DNA of 64,000 nt from Macrococcus epidermidis (GTDB taxonomy: Bacteria > Bacillota > Bacilli > Staphylococcales > Staphylococcaceae): NCBI RefSeq assembly GCF_003259695.1, contig NZ_PZJH01000005.1:1-64000 (forward strand). Direction: 5' to 3'. Positions 26,945-35,937 of this stretch are shown piece by piece. Position 1 is the stretch's first letter, and every line of letters starts with the position of its first letter. Below the pieces are notes generated by a model that worked only from the letters and a program-made list of their open reading frames with translations, made no database searches and was not told the DNA's origin. The position numbers and the translations under genes were made by a program.

Positions 26945-27430
26945 TTAACCATTTATATTGAAATTTGCATGGAAGTCGTCTCTGTAACTATCAATTAATG
27001 ACTTTAAAGTTTGTAAATCTCTTTCACTAAGCTTTGTTGATGACGTAGCTAAATGTTTGTTATATTTGTTCTTTATTTCCTCGACTAAGGCATGACCTTC
27101 ATCTGTTAATTTCGTTGCCACTTTTCGTTCATCGTCTTTACGACGTTCTTTTGCGATAAGTCCTATAGCACGTAATTTCTTTGTCTTTGTACTTGCAGAG
27201 TCCATCTTATATGAAATATCTTTCTGTATCTCAGCAATCGTACTTTCTTTATCTAAGTAAAGTTTGTGTAGGATTAAGAATTCCGTATAAGAAATACCAT
27301 ATGCTTTATTTAAAGATTCATTGAGGTTTCCTTCTATCATGCTGACTGTTTTAAATAAAGATTGTTCTAATTCGATCATAAAATTCGCCCATTTCTTTTG
27401 ATAATTTTGCGGTTGGTGTAAAACATACAA
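26945..27430 (-). CDS. MarR/SarA-family winged-helix regulator
   Basis: A cytosolic DNA-binding protein with the MarR fold: helices LNKAYGISYTEFLILHKLY, a recognition region SYKMDSASTKTKKLRAIGLI and the wing KERRKDDERKVATKLTDEG. The KDDER sequence in the wing resembles staphylococcal SarA-type proteins. The longest frame starts at TTG 27430; an ATG at 27382 (MIELEQSLFK) is a more usual start for this family, though neither has a strong ribosome site. The target genes are unknown. Confidence 0.8.
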   Translation of the reverse strand: MYVLHQPQNYQKKWANFMIELEQSLFKTVSMIEGNLNESLNKAYGISYTEFLILHKLYLDKESTIAEIQKDISYKMDSASTKTKKLRAIGLIAKERRKDDERKVATKLTDEGHALVEEIKNKYNKHLATSSTKLSERDLQTLKSLIDSYRDDFHANFNING

Positions 27431-28023
27431 TAAACCGTGCGTTAACTGAAATGTTAATAAAATTTAGTTTCTCTAAACTTCATTATTTACACGTAAGATA
27501 TTTCATGACATCAACCTAGATAGTATATCATAAAAATAAATGAAAGGCACCTATTAAATGCTACTTTTAAATAAATAAATGATATTTTGTTCGTGATTTA
27601 TACTGTTTTTTTATTAATTAAGGTGATTTATTTACTGAAAATTTTAATTTAAGTGATAATATAAAGAAAAAGCGATTATCTTCATTGTTTATTCAAAAGT
27701 GTAATTCATCGACTATTACTATTCTTAAATAATAATAGGTCGAAATGTATATATATTGTTTTTCTTGTTTTGAAACTTAATTACATGGGATATAATATGT
27801 TTTTTAGCTATAAAATAAAATATACTAATAATATGCATAAGTTTTGTTAGAAAATTAATAAAATCAATCATTCAATAACATTCTTAATAATAAGTTTACA
27901 TTTTGTTTTTAAATAGCATATTTTTGCTGATTTATTTTGATTACTTTAAGTATTATAAAATATGATAATTTATAATATGAATAGTACAACTTAAAAAGAT
28001 ATTCTTGAAAGGAAAATAATAAA
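27431..28023. other. 593-base AT-rich intergenic region
   Basis: No frame with a ribosome site was found on either strand. The stretch is extremely AT-rich and must hold the divergent promoters of the MarR-type gene and the GNAT gene. I see no strong hairpin or repeat. An undetected small RNA cannot be excluded. Confidence 0.5.
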
Positions 28024-28668
28024 ATGACTGAGATAAATATTAGAAAAGCAGAATTGAATGATATCGTTGCTATTGAACATATTCAGCAACACGCATTAGA
28101 TGTCCTTGTTAATCCTGAAGCGTTAGATCCTGTGCCGATAGATGAACTTAAAGGAGAGATAAAAGCAGGTTTAATGGCTGTTGCTGAAATAGATGGTGTT
28201 GTTGGTGCTTTCAGAACGATGCATATCCCGACGGATGACTACTTAGGTCCATATGCTGGTATTGATGATGCTGAAGCTGCTGGATTAATCTATTCTGATA
28301 TTACGATTGTGGATCCGGACTACAGAGGATTATCTTTGCAGCGTAAGCTTGGAGAGTGGTTATTTAATGAAGTTGAGGTAAATTATAAACGCATTATGGC
28401 GACGGTTCATCCTGATAATACACCAAGTCTTAAAGACAAGTTTCATTTAGGGATGTATATTATTGCGATGGATAGACTTTATGGTGGTAAATTGAGATTT
28501 ATCTTTATGAAAGATTTAACGCAAAAGTATGATGTGCTGGATGTTGTTGAAGTTGAACGTCAAGAAACTGAAAGAATCAATGGTTTATTAGATGAAGGGT
28601 ATCGCGGTGTAGGTTTGAACGGTGATAAACTGCGTTTCGGAAAAATTGACACTACTACTTATGTATGA
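28024..28668 (+). CDS. GNAT-family N-acetyltransferase
   Basis: A 214-residue protein. Residues 3-150 form a GNAT fold, with the acetyl-CoA binding motif in DPDYRGLSLQRKLGEWLF. The first ATG after GAAAGGA is used. The C-terminal 60 residues are not typical of the domain. The substrate cannot be predicted from sequence or neighbours. Confidence 0.82.
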   Translation: MTEINIRKAELNDIVAIEHIQQHALDVLVNPEALDPVPIDELKGEIKAGLMAVAEIDGVVGAFRTMHIPTDDYLGPYAGIDDAEAAGLIYSDITIVDPDYRGLSLQRKLGEWLFNEVEVNYKRIMATVHPDNTPSLKDKFHLGMYIIAMDRLYGGKLRFIFMKDLTQKYDVLDVVEVERQETERINGLLDEGYRGVGLNGDKLRFGKIDTTTYV

Positions 28669-28720
28669 TAGCGCAACTTAGATTTTGAGTGTAATATTAG
28701 TTTCATGAGAGGTGTATATA

Positions 28721-29671
28721 ATGAAGAGAAGTGAAAAAAGAGGTGGCGGCTGTCTGAAATGGGTTGTGCTGCTCTGTTTAATAATATTAATAGGTATTGG
28801 CTGGTATATATCTAATGTTTATTTTAAAGTGCAGGAGACAGCTAATAATATTCAGCATAAAATTGAAGGTCGCGATAAATCTGATTTACGTGATAAAGCT
28901 GTAAGTATTCAGGATAAAGATGCAATCAGTGTTGCATTATTTGGAGTTGATGCGAACGAAGAACGATTATCTGCAGGGGATAAAGGACGTAGTGACTCGA
29001 TTATATTACTGAGTATCAATCCGAAGGAGAACAAATCAGTGATGATCAGCATTCCTCGTGATACTTACAGTGAAATGGTCGGCAAGAATACGCAGGAGAA
29101 AATTGCTCATGCTTATGCCTATGGCGGTGCAAAGATGGCAGTACAGTCTGTTGAAAAGTTGATGAATGTGCCGATTGACTATTATGCGACAGTGAATATG
29201 GACGGCATGCACAAGCTGATTGGAGAAGTCGGCGGTATTGATGTCAAAAGTAATGCGACATTTAGTGCGAATGGCTATGACTTTGTGAACGGTCAGACAG
29301 TACATCTGGATGGCGATAAAGCATTAGCATTTATACGTGCACGTAAAGGTGACGGGGCTGGCGGAGACTTTGGTCGTCAGGAACGTCAGCAAATTGTCAT
29401 TCAAGGTTTAGCGAATAAAATCGTGAATGTTCAATCGGTAACGAAACTGGATGCTATCCTGAAAAATATTGACGGTAATGTTGTTACGGACATGTCTTTT
29501 GATGATTTGAAAGGATTAGGATTGTCATATCGCGGGGCGCTGGATAACGTTAAGAAATATCAGTTAACCGGAGAAGGTACGATAATGGCAGACGGATTAT
29601 GGTATTTCCTGCCAAACGAAGATCAGAAATTAGAAGTTCGCAATTTATATGTGGAGAATTTAGATTTATAG
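28721..29671 (+). CDS. LytR-CpsA-Psr (LCP) family wall-polymer ligase
   Basis: A protein of about 316 residues: a short cytosolic head, one membrane helix (WVVLLCLIILIGIGWYIS) and an extracellular LCP domain with GRSDSIILLSINP, SIPRDTYSEM and FIRARKGDGAGGDFGRQERQQ, whose Arg and Asp residues bind lipid pyrophosphate. LCP enzymes attach teichoic acid or capsule to peptidoglycan, so this could finish the capsule made by the 11203-23375 operon. ATG 28721 after GAGAGGTG is preferred over the GTG at 28712. Confidence 0.92.
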   Translation: MKRSEKRGGGCLKWVVLLCLIILIGIGWYISNVYFKVQETANNIQHKIEGRDKSDLRDKAVSIQDKDAISVALFGVDANEERLSAGDKGRSDSIILLSINPKENKSVMISIPRDTYSEMVGKNTQEKIAHAYAYGGAKMAVQSVEKLMNVPIDYYATVNMDGMHKLIGEVGGIDVKSNATFSANGYDFVNGQTVHLDGDKALAFIRARKGDGAGGDFGRQERQQIVIQGLANKIVNVQSVTKLDAILKNIDGNVVTDMSFDDLKGLGLSYRGALDNVKKYQLTGEGTIMADGLWYFLPNEDQKLEVRNLYVENLDL

Positions 29672-29741
29672 CTCTTAAAGAATGAAGCGTTTTCATTTTG
29701 GTGATATACTTAAGGTGAAGATAAGAGAGGAGCTGTTACAA

Positions 29742-30242
29742 ATGATGTATCAACATATCTTGATTCCGGTAGATGGTTCAAAAGTGAGTGAGTATGCATT
29801 CCAAAAAGGTGTCGACATCGCGAAAAGAAATAATGCAGCAATTACATTAGTGCATGTCGTAGATATCAGAACATATGCAAATGTTGAAAGTGAACGTGGT
29901 TCATTGCATGAGAATGCAGACAAGTACACTGAGAAGATGTTGAATGGCTATAAAGCGATTGCTTTAGAACAGGGCGTGAAATCAGTGGATACAAAGATTG
30001 GTCACGGAGCAGCACGTCAGGTTATTACTAAAGAAATAGCACCGAAAGCAAATTGCGACCTAATTATTTGTGGATCTAACGGTATTAATGCGTTAGAACG
30101 ATTCGTAATGGGAAGTGTATCAGAAGCGATAGTACGATATGCAAAGTGTGATGTATTGGTTGTGCGAACTGAACAGGTTCCTGATGATTTTGAACTGGCG
30201 TTGTTTACTGAAGAATTTAGAAGAGAATATAGTAATAATTAA
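29742..30242 (+). CDS. Universal stress protein (UspA family)
   Basis: About 166 residues forming one Usp domain, with ILIPVDGSKVSEYAFQKG at the start and the nucleotide-binding signature GxxG-x9-GS in CGSNGINALERFVMGSVSEA. I start at ATG 29742 after GAGAGGAG rather than at an upstream ATG without a ribosome site. It is a single gene with its own terminator. Confidence 0.9.
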   Translation: MMYQHILIPVDGSKVSEYAFQKGVDIAKRNNAAITLVHVVDIRTYANVESERGSLHENADKYTEKMLNGYKAIALEQGVKSVDTKIGHGAARQVITKEIAPKANCDLIICGSNGINALERFVMGSVSEAIVRYAKCDVLVVRTEQVPDDFELALFTEEFRREYSNN

Positions 30243-30249
30243 TTGTTTT

Positions 30250-30278
30250 AGCCTGAGGAAAATCCTCAGGCTTTTTTA
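30250..30278 (+). terminator. Terminator of the universal stress gene
   Basis: GCCTGAGGA and TCCTCAGGC form a perfect stem around AAA, followed by seven T. Confidence 0.92.
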
Positions 30279-30421
30279 GTGTAAATTAAGATGTCATTTT
30301 ATCCATTAAGAATAATTTGTTTATATTTTAGTGGATGAATATGTAATAGGTGTATTATAATATAATCACAATGATTTATTATTACTTTGCGTTTCAATAA
30401 TCTTATAAATGGAGTGATTGT

Positions 30422-30586
30422 ATGCAACAGCGATGGTTCTGGGCGTTTTGTATGGCAATGATCTTTGGGTTAATGTTTATGAAAAGTAATATAGTTATGA
30501 TTATATTTATGATTCTTATTGGTGGCGCTATCGGATATTTTACTGGAATTGAGGTTGAAAAGCGCAGGAAACCTCCTAAGTATTGA
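30422..30586 (+). CDS. 54-residue membrane peptide, function unknown
   Basis: ATG 30422 lies 9 bases after AATGGAG. The peptide has two hydrophobic segments (FWAFCMAMIFGLMFM and IVMIIFMILIGGAIGYF) and a basic tail EVEKRRKPPKY, so it likely spans the membrane twice. A TATAAT lies at 30356-30361. I recognise no family. The good ribosome site and typical membrane-protein composition support a real gene. Confidence 0.68.
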   Translation: MQQRWFWAFCMAMIFGLMFMKSNIVMIIFMILIGGAIGYFTGIEVEKRRKPPKY

Positions 30587-30632
30587 ATTTGATTTTAAGA
30601 AGAAATTGAATGAAGTGATAAACTAATATAAA

Positions 30633-30663
30633 GGCCCCTAAACGAGTAACTTGTTTAGGGGCT
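30633..30663. terminator. Strong hairpin downstream of bdhA
   Basis: GCCCCTAAAC and GTTTAGGGGC are perfect complements around GAGTAACTT. It separates the convergent small peptide gene and butanediol dehydrogenase gene. The T-run is weak on both sides. Confidence 0.7.
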
Positions 30664-30683
30664 GATAGTGTTAAGGGGAAATA

Positions 30684-31739
30684 TTATCCTTCACCGTTTA
30701 ATTTAACTAAGATCTTCACTTGGTTTTTGTCGTTCGTTAAAGTTTCGAAACCTTCATTTACGATATCATCTAATTCGATTTCTTTTGTAATCGTATTTTC
30801 AGTATCCACTTGTCCGCTGCCTAATAAGTCGATTGTTTGTTGGTAGCTTGCTCTAGAGTAAGCGATTGTAGATGTGATTTGCACACCAGTGTTTGTTAAT
30901 TGTAATGGTGGCCAAGAGATGTCTCCTGCAAATATTGATACAATAACCATTTTACCACGAGGGCGTGTAGCATCGATTGCCTGTTTAAATGTTGGTGCAA
31001 CACCTGCAACTTCAAATGAACGATCAACGCCACCTGGTACGATTTTCTTAACCGCTTCAACTGCATCTACTTCACCAGAATTGATGATGTCTGTAGCACC
31101 ACATTCTAATGCTTTTTCTAAACGTTCTTTAGATAAGTCTAATACGATAATCTTTCTCGCGCCAGCTGCACGTGCTGCGAGTGTCGTATATAATCCGATA
31201 GGACCGGCACCGAAGATTGCAACGGTATCACCGAATTCAATTTCACTTTCTTTTACAGCCTGAACGCCTACTGCTAATGGTTCAATTGTTGCTGCGACAC
31301 GTAATGATACTGAGTCCGGTAAGTGATAGACATTAACTTCAGGTACGTTTACTAAGTCAGTGAAACCACCGTCTGTGTGTAATCCGATAAAGCTAAAGCC
31401 ATCATAAACATCTAGTTCATCGATACTTTTACCATGTGTTATCGTTGGGTTAACAGATACACGGTCACCAACTTTAAAGTCTTTTACTTCGCTTCCGACC
31501 TCAACAACTGTACCAGAGAATTCATGCCCCATAATCAAAGGTGCTTTTCCGCCTGTTAATTCATCATCTTTATCGACCGGAATAAATACAGGTCCTTCCT
31601 GATATTCGTGTAAATCTGAGCCGCAAATACCAGCGTATCCAACTTTCACACGTACTTCGTTCGGTTTCATATCACGAATTTCTTTTTCTTCTACGCGAAT
31701 ATCTTTAGGACCATACCATACTGCTGCTTTCATTGACAA
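30684..31739 (-). CDS. bdhA: (R,R)-butanediol dehydrogenase-like zinc alcohol dehydrogenase
   Basis: A 351-residue medium-chain dehydrogenase. Catalytic zinc residues are in AGICGSDLHEYQEG and IMGHEFSG, and the NAD-binding motif is GAGPIGLYTT. The segment GPVFIPVDKDDELTGGKAPLIMGHEFSG is typical of BdhA/ButB, which interconverts acetoin and 2,3-butanediol in fermentation. The structural-zinc Cys cluster seems absent, as in other BdhA-type proteins. Related sorbitol dehydrogenases are the main alternative. Confidence 0.88.
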   Translation of the reverse strand: MSMKAAVWYGPKDIRVEEKEIRDMKPNEVRVKVGYAGICGSDLHEYQEGPVFIPVDKDDELTGGKAPLIMGHEFSGTVVEVGSEVKDFKVGDRVSVNPTITHGKSIDELDVYDGFSFIGLHTDGGFTDLVNVPEVNVYHLPDSVSLRVAATIEPLAVGVQAVKESEIEFGDTVAIFGAGPIGLYTTLAARAAGARKIIVLDLSKERLEKALECGATDIINSGEVDAVEAVKKIVPGGVDRSFEVAGVAPTFKQAIDATRPRGKMVIVSIFAGDISWPPLQLTNTGVQITSTIAYSRASYQQTIDLLGSGQVDTENTITKEIELDDIVNEGFETLTNDKNQVKILVKLNGEG

Positions 31740-32175
31740 CCACTCCTTAACGAAATTTAATTTTTATAACAGTTATATTATACCAATTCGTGTCGTGTGT
31801 TACAAATTATCTGTTTTATTTTTCAGAATATTTTTATATAACATATATTAGAAATATTACTTTATTTTTTGTAGGTTTAATCGTCTTTATATGAATTATC
31901 AATAGAGAGAAGGATTATAGCGTTATGAGTTATTAGAACTGTTATATAGGTCTTAAATATAACACTGTAACAACTATGTGAAATTAATAACTTTAATGTT
32001 TGTAATAAGTTCCTCAATGCTTGTTATTATCGTGTTGAAGCGGTTAAAAAAATATATACTATTTTTTCACAAAGGTATTGTAAACGATTTTATCCTGTGG
32101 TATTTTTGAGGAGTCAAAAAATATAGTCATCGGATGACTGAGTGAGTCGAAAACGATTATGGGGGAGAATATATT
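31740..32175. other. Divergent promoter region between bdhA and the MFS gene
   Basis: 436 AT-rich bases with no coding frame. Near the MFS gene lie two AAACGATT-like motifs (TGTAAACGATTTTA at about 32079 and GAAAACGATTAT at about 32149), suggesting a LacI-family or CcpA operator pair. Nothing else stands out. Confidence 0.5.
32078..32092 (+). promoter_or_regulatory. Candidate cre / LacI-family operator before the MFS transporter
   Basis: TTGTAAACGATTTTA differs from the cre consensus WTGNAANCGNWNNCW at one position. A second similar motif, GAAAACGATTAT, lies about 70 bases downstream. Either CcpA or a local LacI-type repressor could bind. Confidence 0.45.
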
Positions 32176-33450
32176 ATGAATGAAAGAAAGTCTAATGTGC
32201 GTTGGATGTTCGCATTGATGTTCTTTGTTATCGGGGTTATTGCCTATATGGATAGAGCGAATATCTCATATATTGCGGGACCAATGATGGAAGACTTAAA
32301 CATGTCGAAAGCACAATTTGGGATGCTTGGGTCAATATTTGCTGCAGGTTATGCTTTAATGCAGGTTCCAGCAGGTATTATGGCTGAGAAATTTGGACCT
32401 AAAAAGTTATTAACATTTGCATTAGTTTGGTGGAGTGCATTTACGATTCTAACAGGTGTTGTTAAACATCACGGTTTACTATATGCAATGCGTTTCTTAT
32501 TCGGTATTGGTGAAGGACCTATGTATCCTTCAAACGCTGTATTTAATACATACTGGTTTGCCAAATCAGAAAAAGGTCGTGCTTCAAGTGCGTTACTTGC
32601 TGGTAGTTACTTCGGCCCAGTTATCGCTCCATTCGTAACCATTGCCATTTACCAAGCATTTGGTTGGCAAGCTGTATTCTATATCTTTGGTGCAATCGGC
32701 TTTGTTATTGCAGCTTTATGGCTTGTTATTGCTAAAGATTTACCTGAACAACATAAGATGGTCAATGAAGCAGAAAAGCTTTATATCATGGAGAACCGTG
32801 ATGCTGTAGGTGGTGCTACGAAAGAAACTGCACCTTGGGGACGTTTCTTCACACGTTTCAGCTTCTTTGCAATTGCGGGTCAATATTTCGTAGTACAGTT
32901 TGTAATCACATTATTCTTAATCTGGTTACCAACTTACCTGCAAGAAGAATATCACGTTATTTTAACGGATATGAAATTCTTAGCGGCAGCACCGTGGTTA
33001 ATGATGTTCGTATTAATCATGGCTGGTGGATCAATTTCAGATGCAATCGTTGCACGTGGTCATTCTAAATTTAAAGCACGTTCAAGTATCGCAATCTTTG
33101 GATTTATCGTATTCGCGATTTCGTTATTCTTATCCGTTCAAACGAATGATATGACGATGAACATCATCTACTTATCACTATGTTTAGGTGGTGTTGGTTT
33201 ATCAATGGGTATGAGCTGGGCATCAGCGGCTGACCTTGGACGTAACTTCTCAGGAACGGTTTCAGGATGGATGAACCTTTGGGGTAACGTGGGTGCATTC
33301 TTAAGTCCATTCTTAGGTGGGGTATTAGTGCAGAAGTTTGGTTGGGATACAACGTTCTATTTAATGTTAATTCCGGCATCACTTGCGATTATCCTATGGT
33401 TCTTTGTTAAACCGGATGAGCCATTATTAGAAGAACATCGACAAGCATAA
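32176..33450 (+). CDS. MFS transporter, anion:cation symporter (hexuronate/glucarate type)
   Basis: A 424-residue permease with twelve predicted helices and the ACS-family pattern (MDRANISYIAGPMMEDLNMS, FAAGYALMQVPAGIMAEKFG, GEGPMYPSNAVFNTYWF). Members import sugar acids such as glucarate, galactonate or hexuronates with protons. No catabolic genes adjoin, so the substrate is open. The ribosome site is GGGGGAG and cre-like motifs lie upstream. Confidence 0.87.
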   Translation: MNERKSNVRWMFALMFFVIGVIAYMDRANISYIAGPMMEDLNMSKAQFGMLGSIFAAGYALMQVPAGIMAEKFGPKKLLTFALVWWSAFTILTGVVKHHGLLYAMRFLFGIGEGPMYPSNAVFNTYWFAKSEKGRASSALLAGSYFGPVIAPFVTIAIYQAFGWQAVFYIFGAIGFVIAALWLVIAKDLPEQHKMVNEAEKLYIMENRDAVGGATKETAPWGRFFTRFSFFAIAGQYFVVQFVITLFLIWLPTYLQEEYHVILTDMKFLAAAPWLMMFVLIMAGGSISDAIVARGHSKFKARSSIAIFGFIVFAISLFLSVQTNDMTMNIIYLSLCLGGVGLSMGMSWASAADLGRNFSGTVSGWMNLWGNVGAFLSPFLGGVLVQKFGWDTTFYLMLIPASLAIILWFFVKPDEPLLEEHRQA

Positions 33451-33456
33451 TTTTTT

Positions 33457-33484
33457 AGACACTCATTATTGGGTGTCTTTTTTA
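33457..33484 (+). terminator. Terminator of the MFS gene
   Basis: AGACAC pairs with GTGTCT around TCATTATTGG, followed by TTTTTT. Confidence 0.75.
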
Positions 33485-33509
33485 TATATGAGCTTTTAGA
33501 TAAACGCAA

Positions 33510-33540
33510 CAATGCCGGATACTTTGAGTATCCGGCATTG
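33510..33540. other. Perfect 14-bp hairpin without T-run
   Basis: CAATGCCGGATACT and AGTATCCGGCATTG are perfect complements around TTG, between two convergent genes. Neither strand has the T-run of an intrinsic terminator, although the minus-strand gene ends 17 bases away. Confidence 0.7.
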
Positions 33541-33557
33541 TAGTGATATGAGATGGT

Positions 33558-34238
33558 CTAAATCATCTTTCTCACAGTAATTTGATAGACGATATTGATG
33601 ATGATTGCGACTGCAGCGATAACTGACAGTGCGAAGTGTTGCGGTACGCCAGTAGCATAACCATAGATTGTAATCAGCATCATTGCTGCAGGTAATAAAA
33701 TATTCGTGATTTTAAATGCATTATATAAACCTGTAAATATCGTATACATTTCTTCTTTAGAGAGTGAATCGATAAGCTTATCATCGAAATCTGCTTCAAA
33801 GTTCTCAGGTAAGTCACGTTCCGGATACAACTTGTTGATCATGCTATATCCATAGTAGCGCATCAGGACTGCGATGATTAACACGATAATACTGATAATT
33901 CCTAGATATAATGGTGCATCATTAATACTGATTAATAAAATTGATCCGAGTGCAAAATAAAATGAAATAATGATAGCGATATTCATCTCAGAAAATTTCT
34001 TAAATGATGCTCTGTCCTGTTCATAATGTTCTAAACTAGGATCGTTATCTACTTTATAGGCAAGTTTACTGTAAATAAAGGCAATAATAGCAAATAATAC
34101 AGCAAATATGCATAACACAACGATATATGGGGTAGAAGTAAGTATATCGGTTAACGGCAGTTTCCAGTAATCGATTGTGAGCAGCATGGTAGCAGCGAGT
34201 ATTGCGATAATAATAGGTAATATGTATTTTCTAAACAT
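33558..34238 (-). CDS. Membrane protein of unknown function (DUF3169-like)
   Basis: A protein of about 226 residues with six predicted helices in three pairs (about residues 5-25, 33-55, 90-130, 175-220) and a cytosolic loop rich in acidic residues (YPERDLPENFEADFDDK). The start ATG 34238 follows GAGGAGG by a few bases; a longer frame exists without a ribosome site. The layout recalls staphylococcal DUF3169 proteins, which sit near small regulators, but that assignment is by general resemblance. Confidence 0.65.
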   Translation of the reverse strand: MFRKYILPIIIAILAATMLLTIDYWKLPLTDILTSTPYIVVLCIFAVLFAIIAFIYSKLAYKVDNDPSLEHYEQDRASFKKFSEMNIAIIISFYFALGSILLISINDAPLYLGIISIIVLIIAVLMRYYGYSMINKLYPERDLPENFEADFDDKLIDSLSKEEMYTIFTGLYNAFKITNILLPAAMMLITIYGYATGVPQHFALSVIAAVAIIINIVYQITVRKMI

Positions 34239-34308
34239 GGTGGCCTCCTCTTTTTTAAATAGTATACCCAATTATTTAAAATTGAGACAGACAAAATCAT
34301 TTGATTAA

Positions 34309-34323
34309 TTAGAATAATTACAA
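34309..34323 (+). promoter_or_regulatory. Candidate PerR box before dps
   Basis: TTAGAATAATTACAA matches 13 of 15 positions of the Per box TTATAATNATTATAA as I recall it. It is 45 bases before the dps start. PerR represses dps/mrgA genes in related bacteria and releases on peroxide. Confidence 0.55.
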
Positions 34324-34367
34324 TATAATAATTAATATAAATAAGAAGTTAAAAGGAGAGATTATTG

Positions 34368-34820
34368 ATGGCTAAAAAAACAAAAGAAAACAAAGTAGTA
34401 GCAGCATTGAACCAACAAGTGGCGAACTGGACGGTGCTTTATACGAAATTACACAACTATCACTGGTATGTAAAAGGACCACATTTCTTCAGTTTACACA
34501 CTAAATTCGAAGAGTTATATGATGAGGCTAATGTTTACATCGATGAATTAGCAGAGCGTATTTTAGCGATTGAAGGAAATCCTATTGCAACGTTAAAAGA
34601 AAGTTTAGATTTATCTGTTGTAAAAGAAGCGAAGAAAAATTTATTTGCAGAAGATATGGTGAAAGATTTATCTAAAGACTTTGATAAAGTGATTAAACAA
34701 TTAGAAGAAGGTAAAACTACAGCTGAAGAAGCAGATGATGAAATGACTGCTGATATGTTCTTAGGTATGATTACAAGTTTAGAGAAACATAACTGGATGT
34801 TAAAATCTTTCTTAGGATAA
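34368..34820 (+). CDS. dps: Dps-family ferritin-like DNA-protection protein
   Basis: A protein of about 150 residues. The ferroxidase ligands are in [24 protein letters not shown] and AERILAIEG (His, His, Asp, Glu). Dps dodecamers oxidise and store iron and protect DNA from peroxide; it corresponds to MrgA in Bacillus and Staphylococcus. ATG 34368 follows AAAGGAGAG. A PerR-like box precedes it and a terminator follows. Confidence 0.95.
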   Translation: MAKKTKENKVVAALNQQVANWTVLYTKLHNYHWYVKGPHFFSLHTKFEELYDEANVYIDELAERILAIEGNPIATLKESLDLSVVKEAKKNLFAEDMVKDLSKDFDKVIKQLEEGKTTAEEADDEMTADMFLGMITSLEKHNWMLKSFLG

Positions 34821-34851
34821 TTTAAAATCAAATTAGTTAAAAAATTAATTG

Positions 34852-34887
34852 ATACACTTCAATGGAATTGAAGTGTATTTTTTTTTG
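34852..34887 (+). terminator. Terminator of dps
   Basis: ATACACTTCAA and TTGAAGTGTAT form a perfect stem around TGGAA, followed by nine T. Confidence 0.9.
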
Positions 34888-34924
34888 TTTTCCCTTAGAA
34901 TGGATGTAAGTAGAGGTGAGCATA

Positions 34925-35854
34925 ATGGAAGAAAAAATCAAACAGTGTATCAGAATCGCTAAAATGTATTACGAAGAAAACTTAGGACAAAAAGCTATTG
35001 CTGATGAACTTAATATTTCCAGACCGACAGTATCGAGACAACTTCAATTTGCTAAAGATATGGGGATTGTTAATATAACGATTCATGACCCGTATGAGAA
35101 AAGTGAAGAACTCGCAGAATTACTGAAAGAAAAATATAATTTAAAGCATGTCTTAATTAAAGAAGTATCTAGTGATAAATACGAAATTGTGCTCAGTGCT
35201 ATAGCAGAAGCAGCTGCAGAATTTCTTCATGAAAATGTGAAGAACAATGACGTTGTCGGCATAAGCTGGGGAAAAACGATGTATGAAACTGCTAACTTAA
35301 TGAAACCGACGAATTTAACTGGCGTGTCTACCATTCAGTTAAAGGGTGGTATTTCATACTCAAATATAAAGACGAATTCGCACGAAACGTTAGCTTTATT
35401 TGCAAAGAGCTTTAATTCCATACCGCGTGATTTACCTGTACCTGTTATTTTTGATAACAAACAGGTGAAACAATTAGTGAGTGAAGATCGCCATATTAAA
35501 GGGATATTAAACATGGCAAGTGAATGTGATGTTGCGATATATACTACCGGTACAGTGCGTGATGAAGCACTGTTGTTTAAGCTTGGCTTTTTATCGGACG
35601 ATGAAGTGAAGCGTCTGAAGCATGAAGCGGTGGGTGACATCTGTTCAAGATTTTATAATAAGAATGGGAGAATTGCTGATGTCTGGGTCGATGATCGAAC
35701 GATGGGTGTGACGCTGGATACATTAAAGCAGATTCCAACAAGCATACTCGTTGCAGGTGGTAAACATAAAGTAGAAGCTATTCGAGGTGCTCTCGCTGGT
35801 GGTATCCCGAATGTCCTTATAACTGATAGCATTACAGCTAAGCAATTAATTTAA
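34925..35854 (+). CDS. deoR: SorC-family deoxyribonucleoside regulator DeoR
   Basis: A protein of about 309 residues with an N-terminal helix-turn-helix (QKAIADELNISRPTVSRQLQ, about 24-43) and a SorC sugar-binding domain (VGISWGKTMYETANLM, ILVAGGKHKVEAIRGALAGG). It corresponds to Bacillus DeoR, which responds to deoxyribose-5-phosphate and represses the deo operon. It lies directly before deoC-pdp-deoB, and a sequence like the Bacillus DeoR operator begins at the base after its stop codon. ATG 34925 follows AGAGGTGAG. Confidence 0.9.
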   Translation: MEEKIKQCIRIAKMYYEENLGQKAIADELNISRPTVSRQLQFAKDMGIVNITIHDPYEKSEELAELLKEKYNLKHVLIKEVSSDKYEIVLSAIAEAAAEFLHENVKNNDVVGISWGKTMYETANLMKPTNLTGVSTIQLKGGISYSNIKTNSHETLALFAKSFNSIPRDLPVPVIFDNKQVKQLVSEDRHIKGILNMASECDVAIYTTGTVRDEALLFKLGFLSDDEVKRLKHEAVGDICSRFYNKNGRIADVWVDDRTMGVTLDTLKQIPTSILVAGGKHKVEAIRGALAGGIPNVLITDSITAKQLI

Positions 35855-35907
35855 CTTGAACGTAATTTCATTTATCGTTTTTACTTTTGTTCAATATCTG
35901 TTATAAT
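35855..35907 (+). promoter_or_regulatory. Candidate DeoR operator and promoter of deoC
   Basis: CTTGAACGTAATTTCATT (35855-35872) matches 14 of 18 positions of the B. subtilis DeoR palindrome as I recall it (ATTGAACAAAATTTCAAT). The -10 box TATAAT is at 35902-35907, so the palindrome lies about 40-60 bases before the transcript start, as in Bacillus. A half-site GTTCAAT lies between the -35 and -10 regions, also as in Bacillus. Confidence 0.6.
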
Positions 35908-35937
35908 GGATTTGAATATAAGGGAGGAATAAATAAT

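Noticed and set aside
29682-29741. Upstream in-frame extension of the universal stress protein
   Set aside because: The family starts at YQHILIPVDGS, and the only good ribosome site is directly before ATG 29742.
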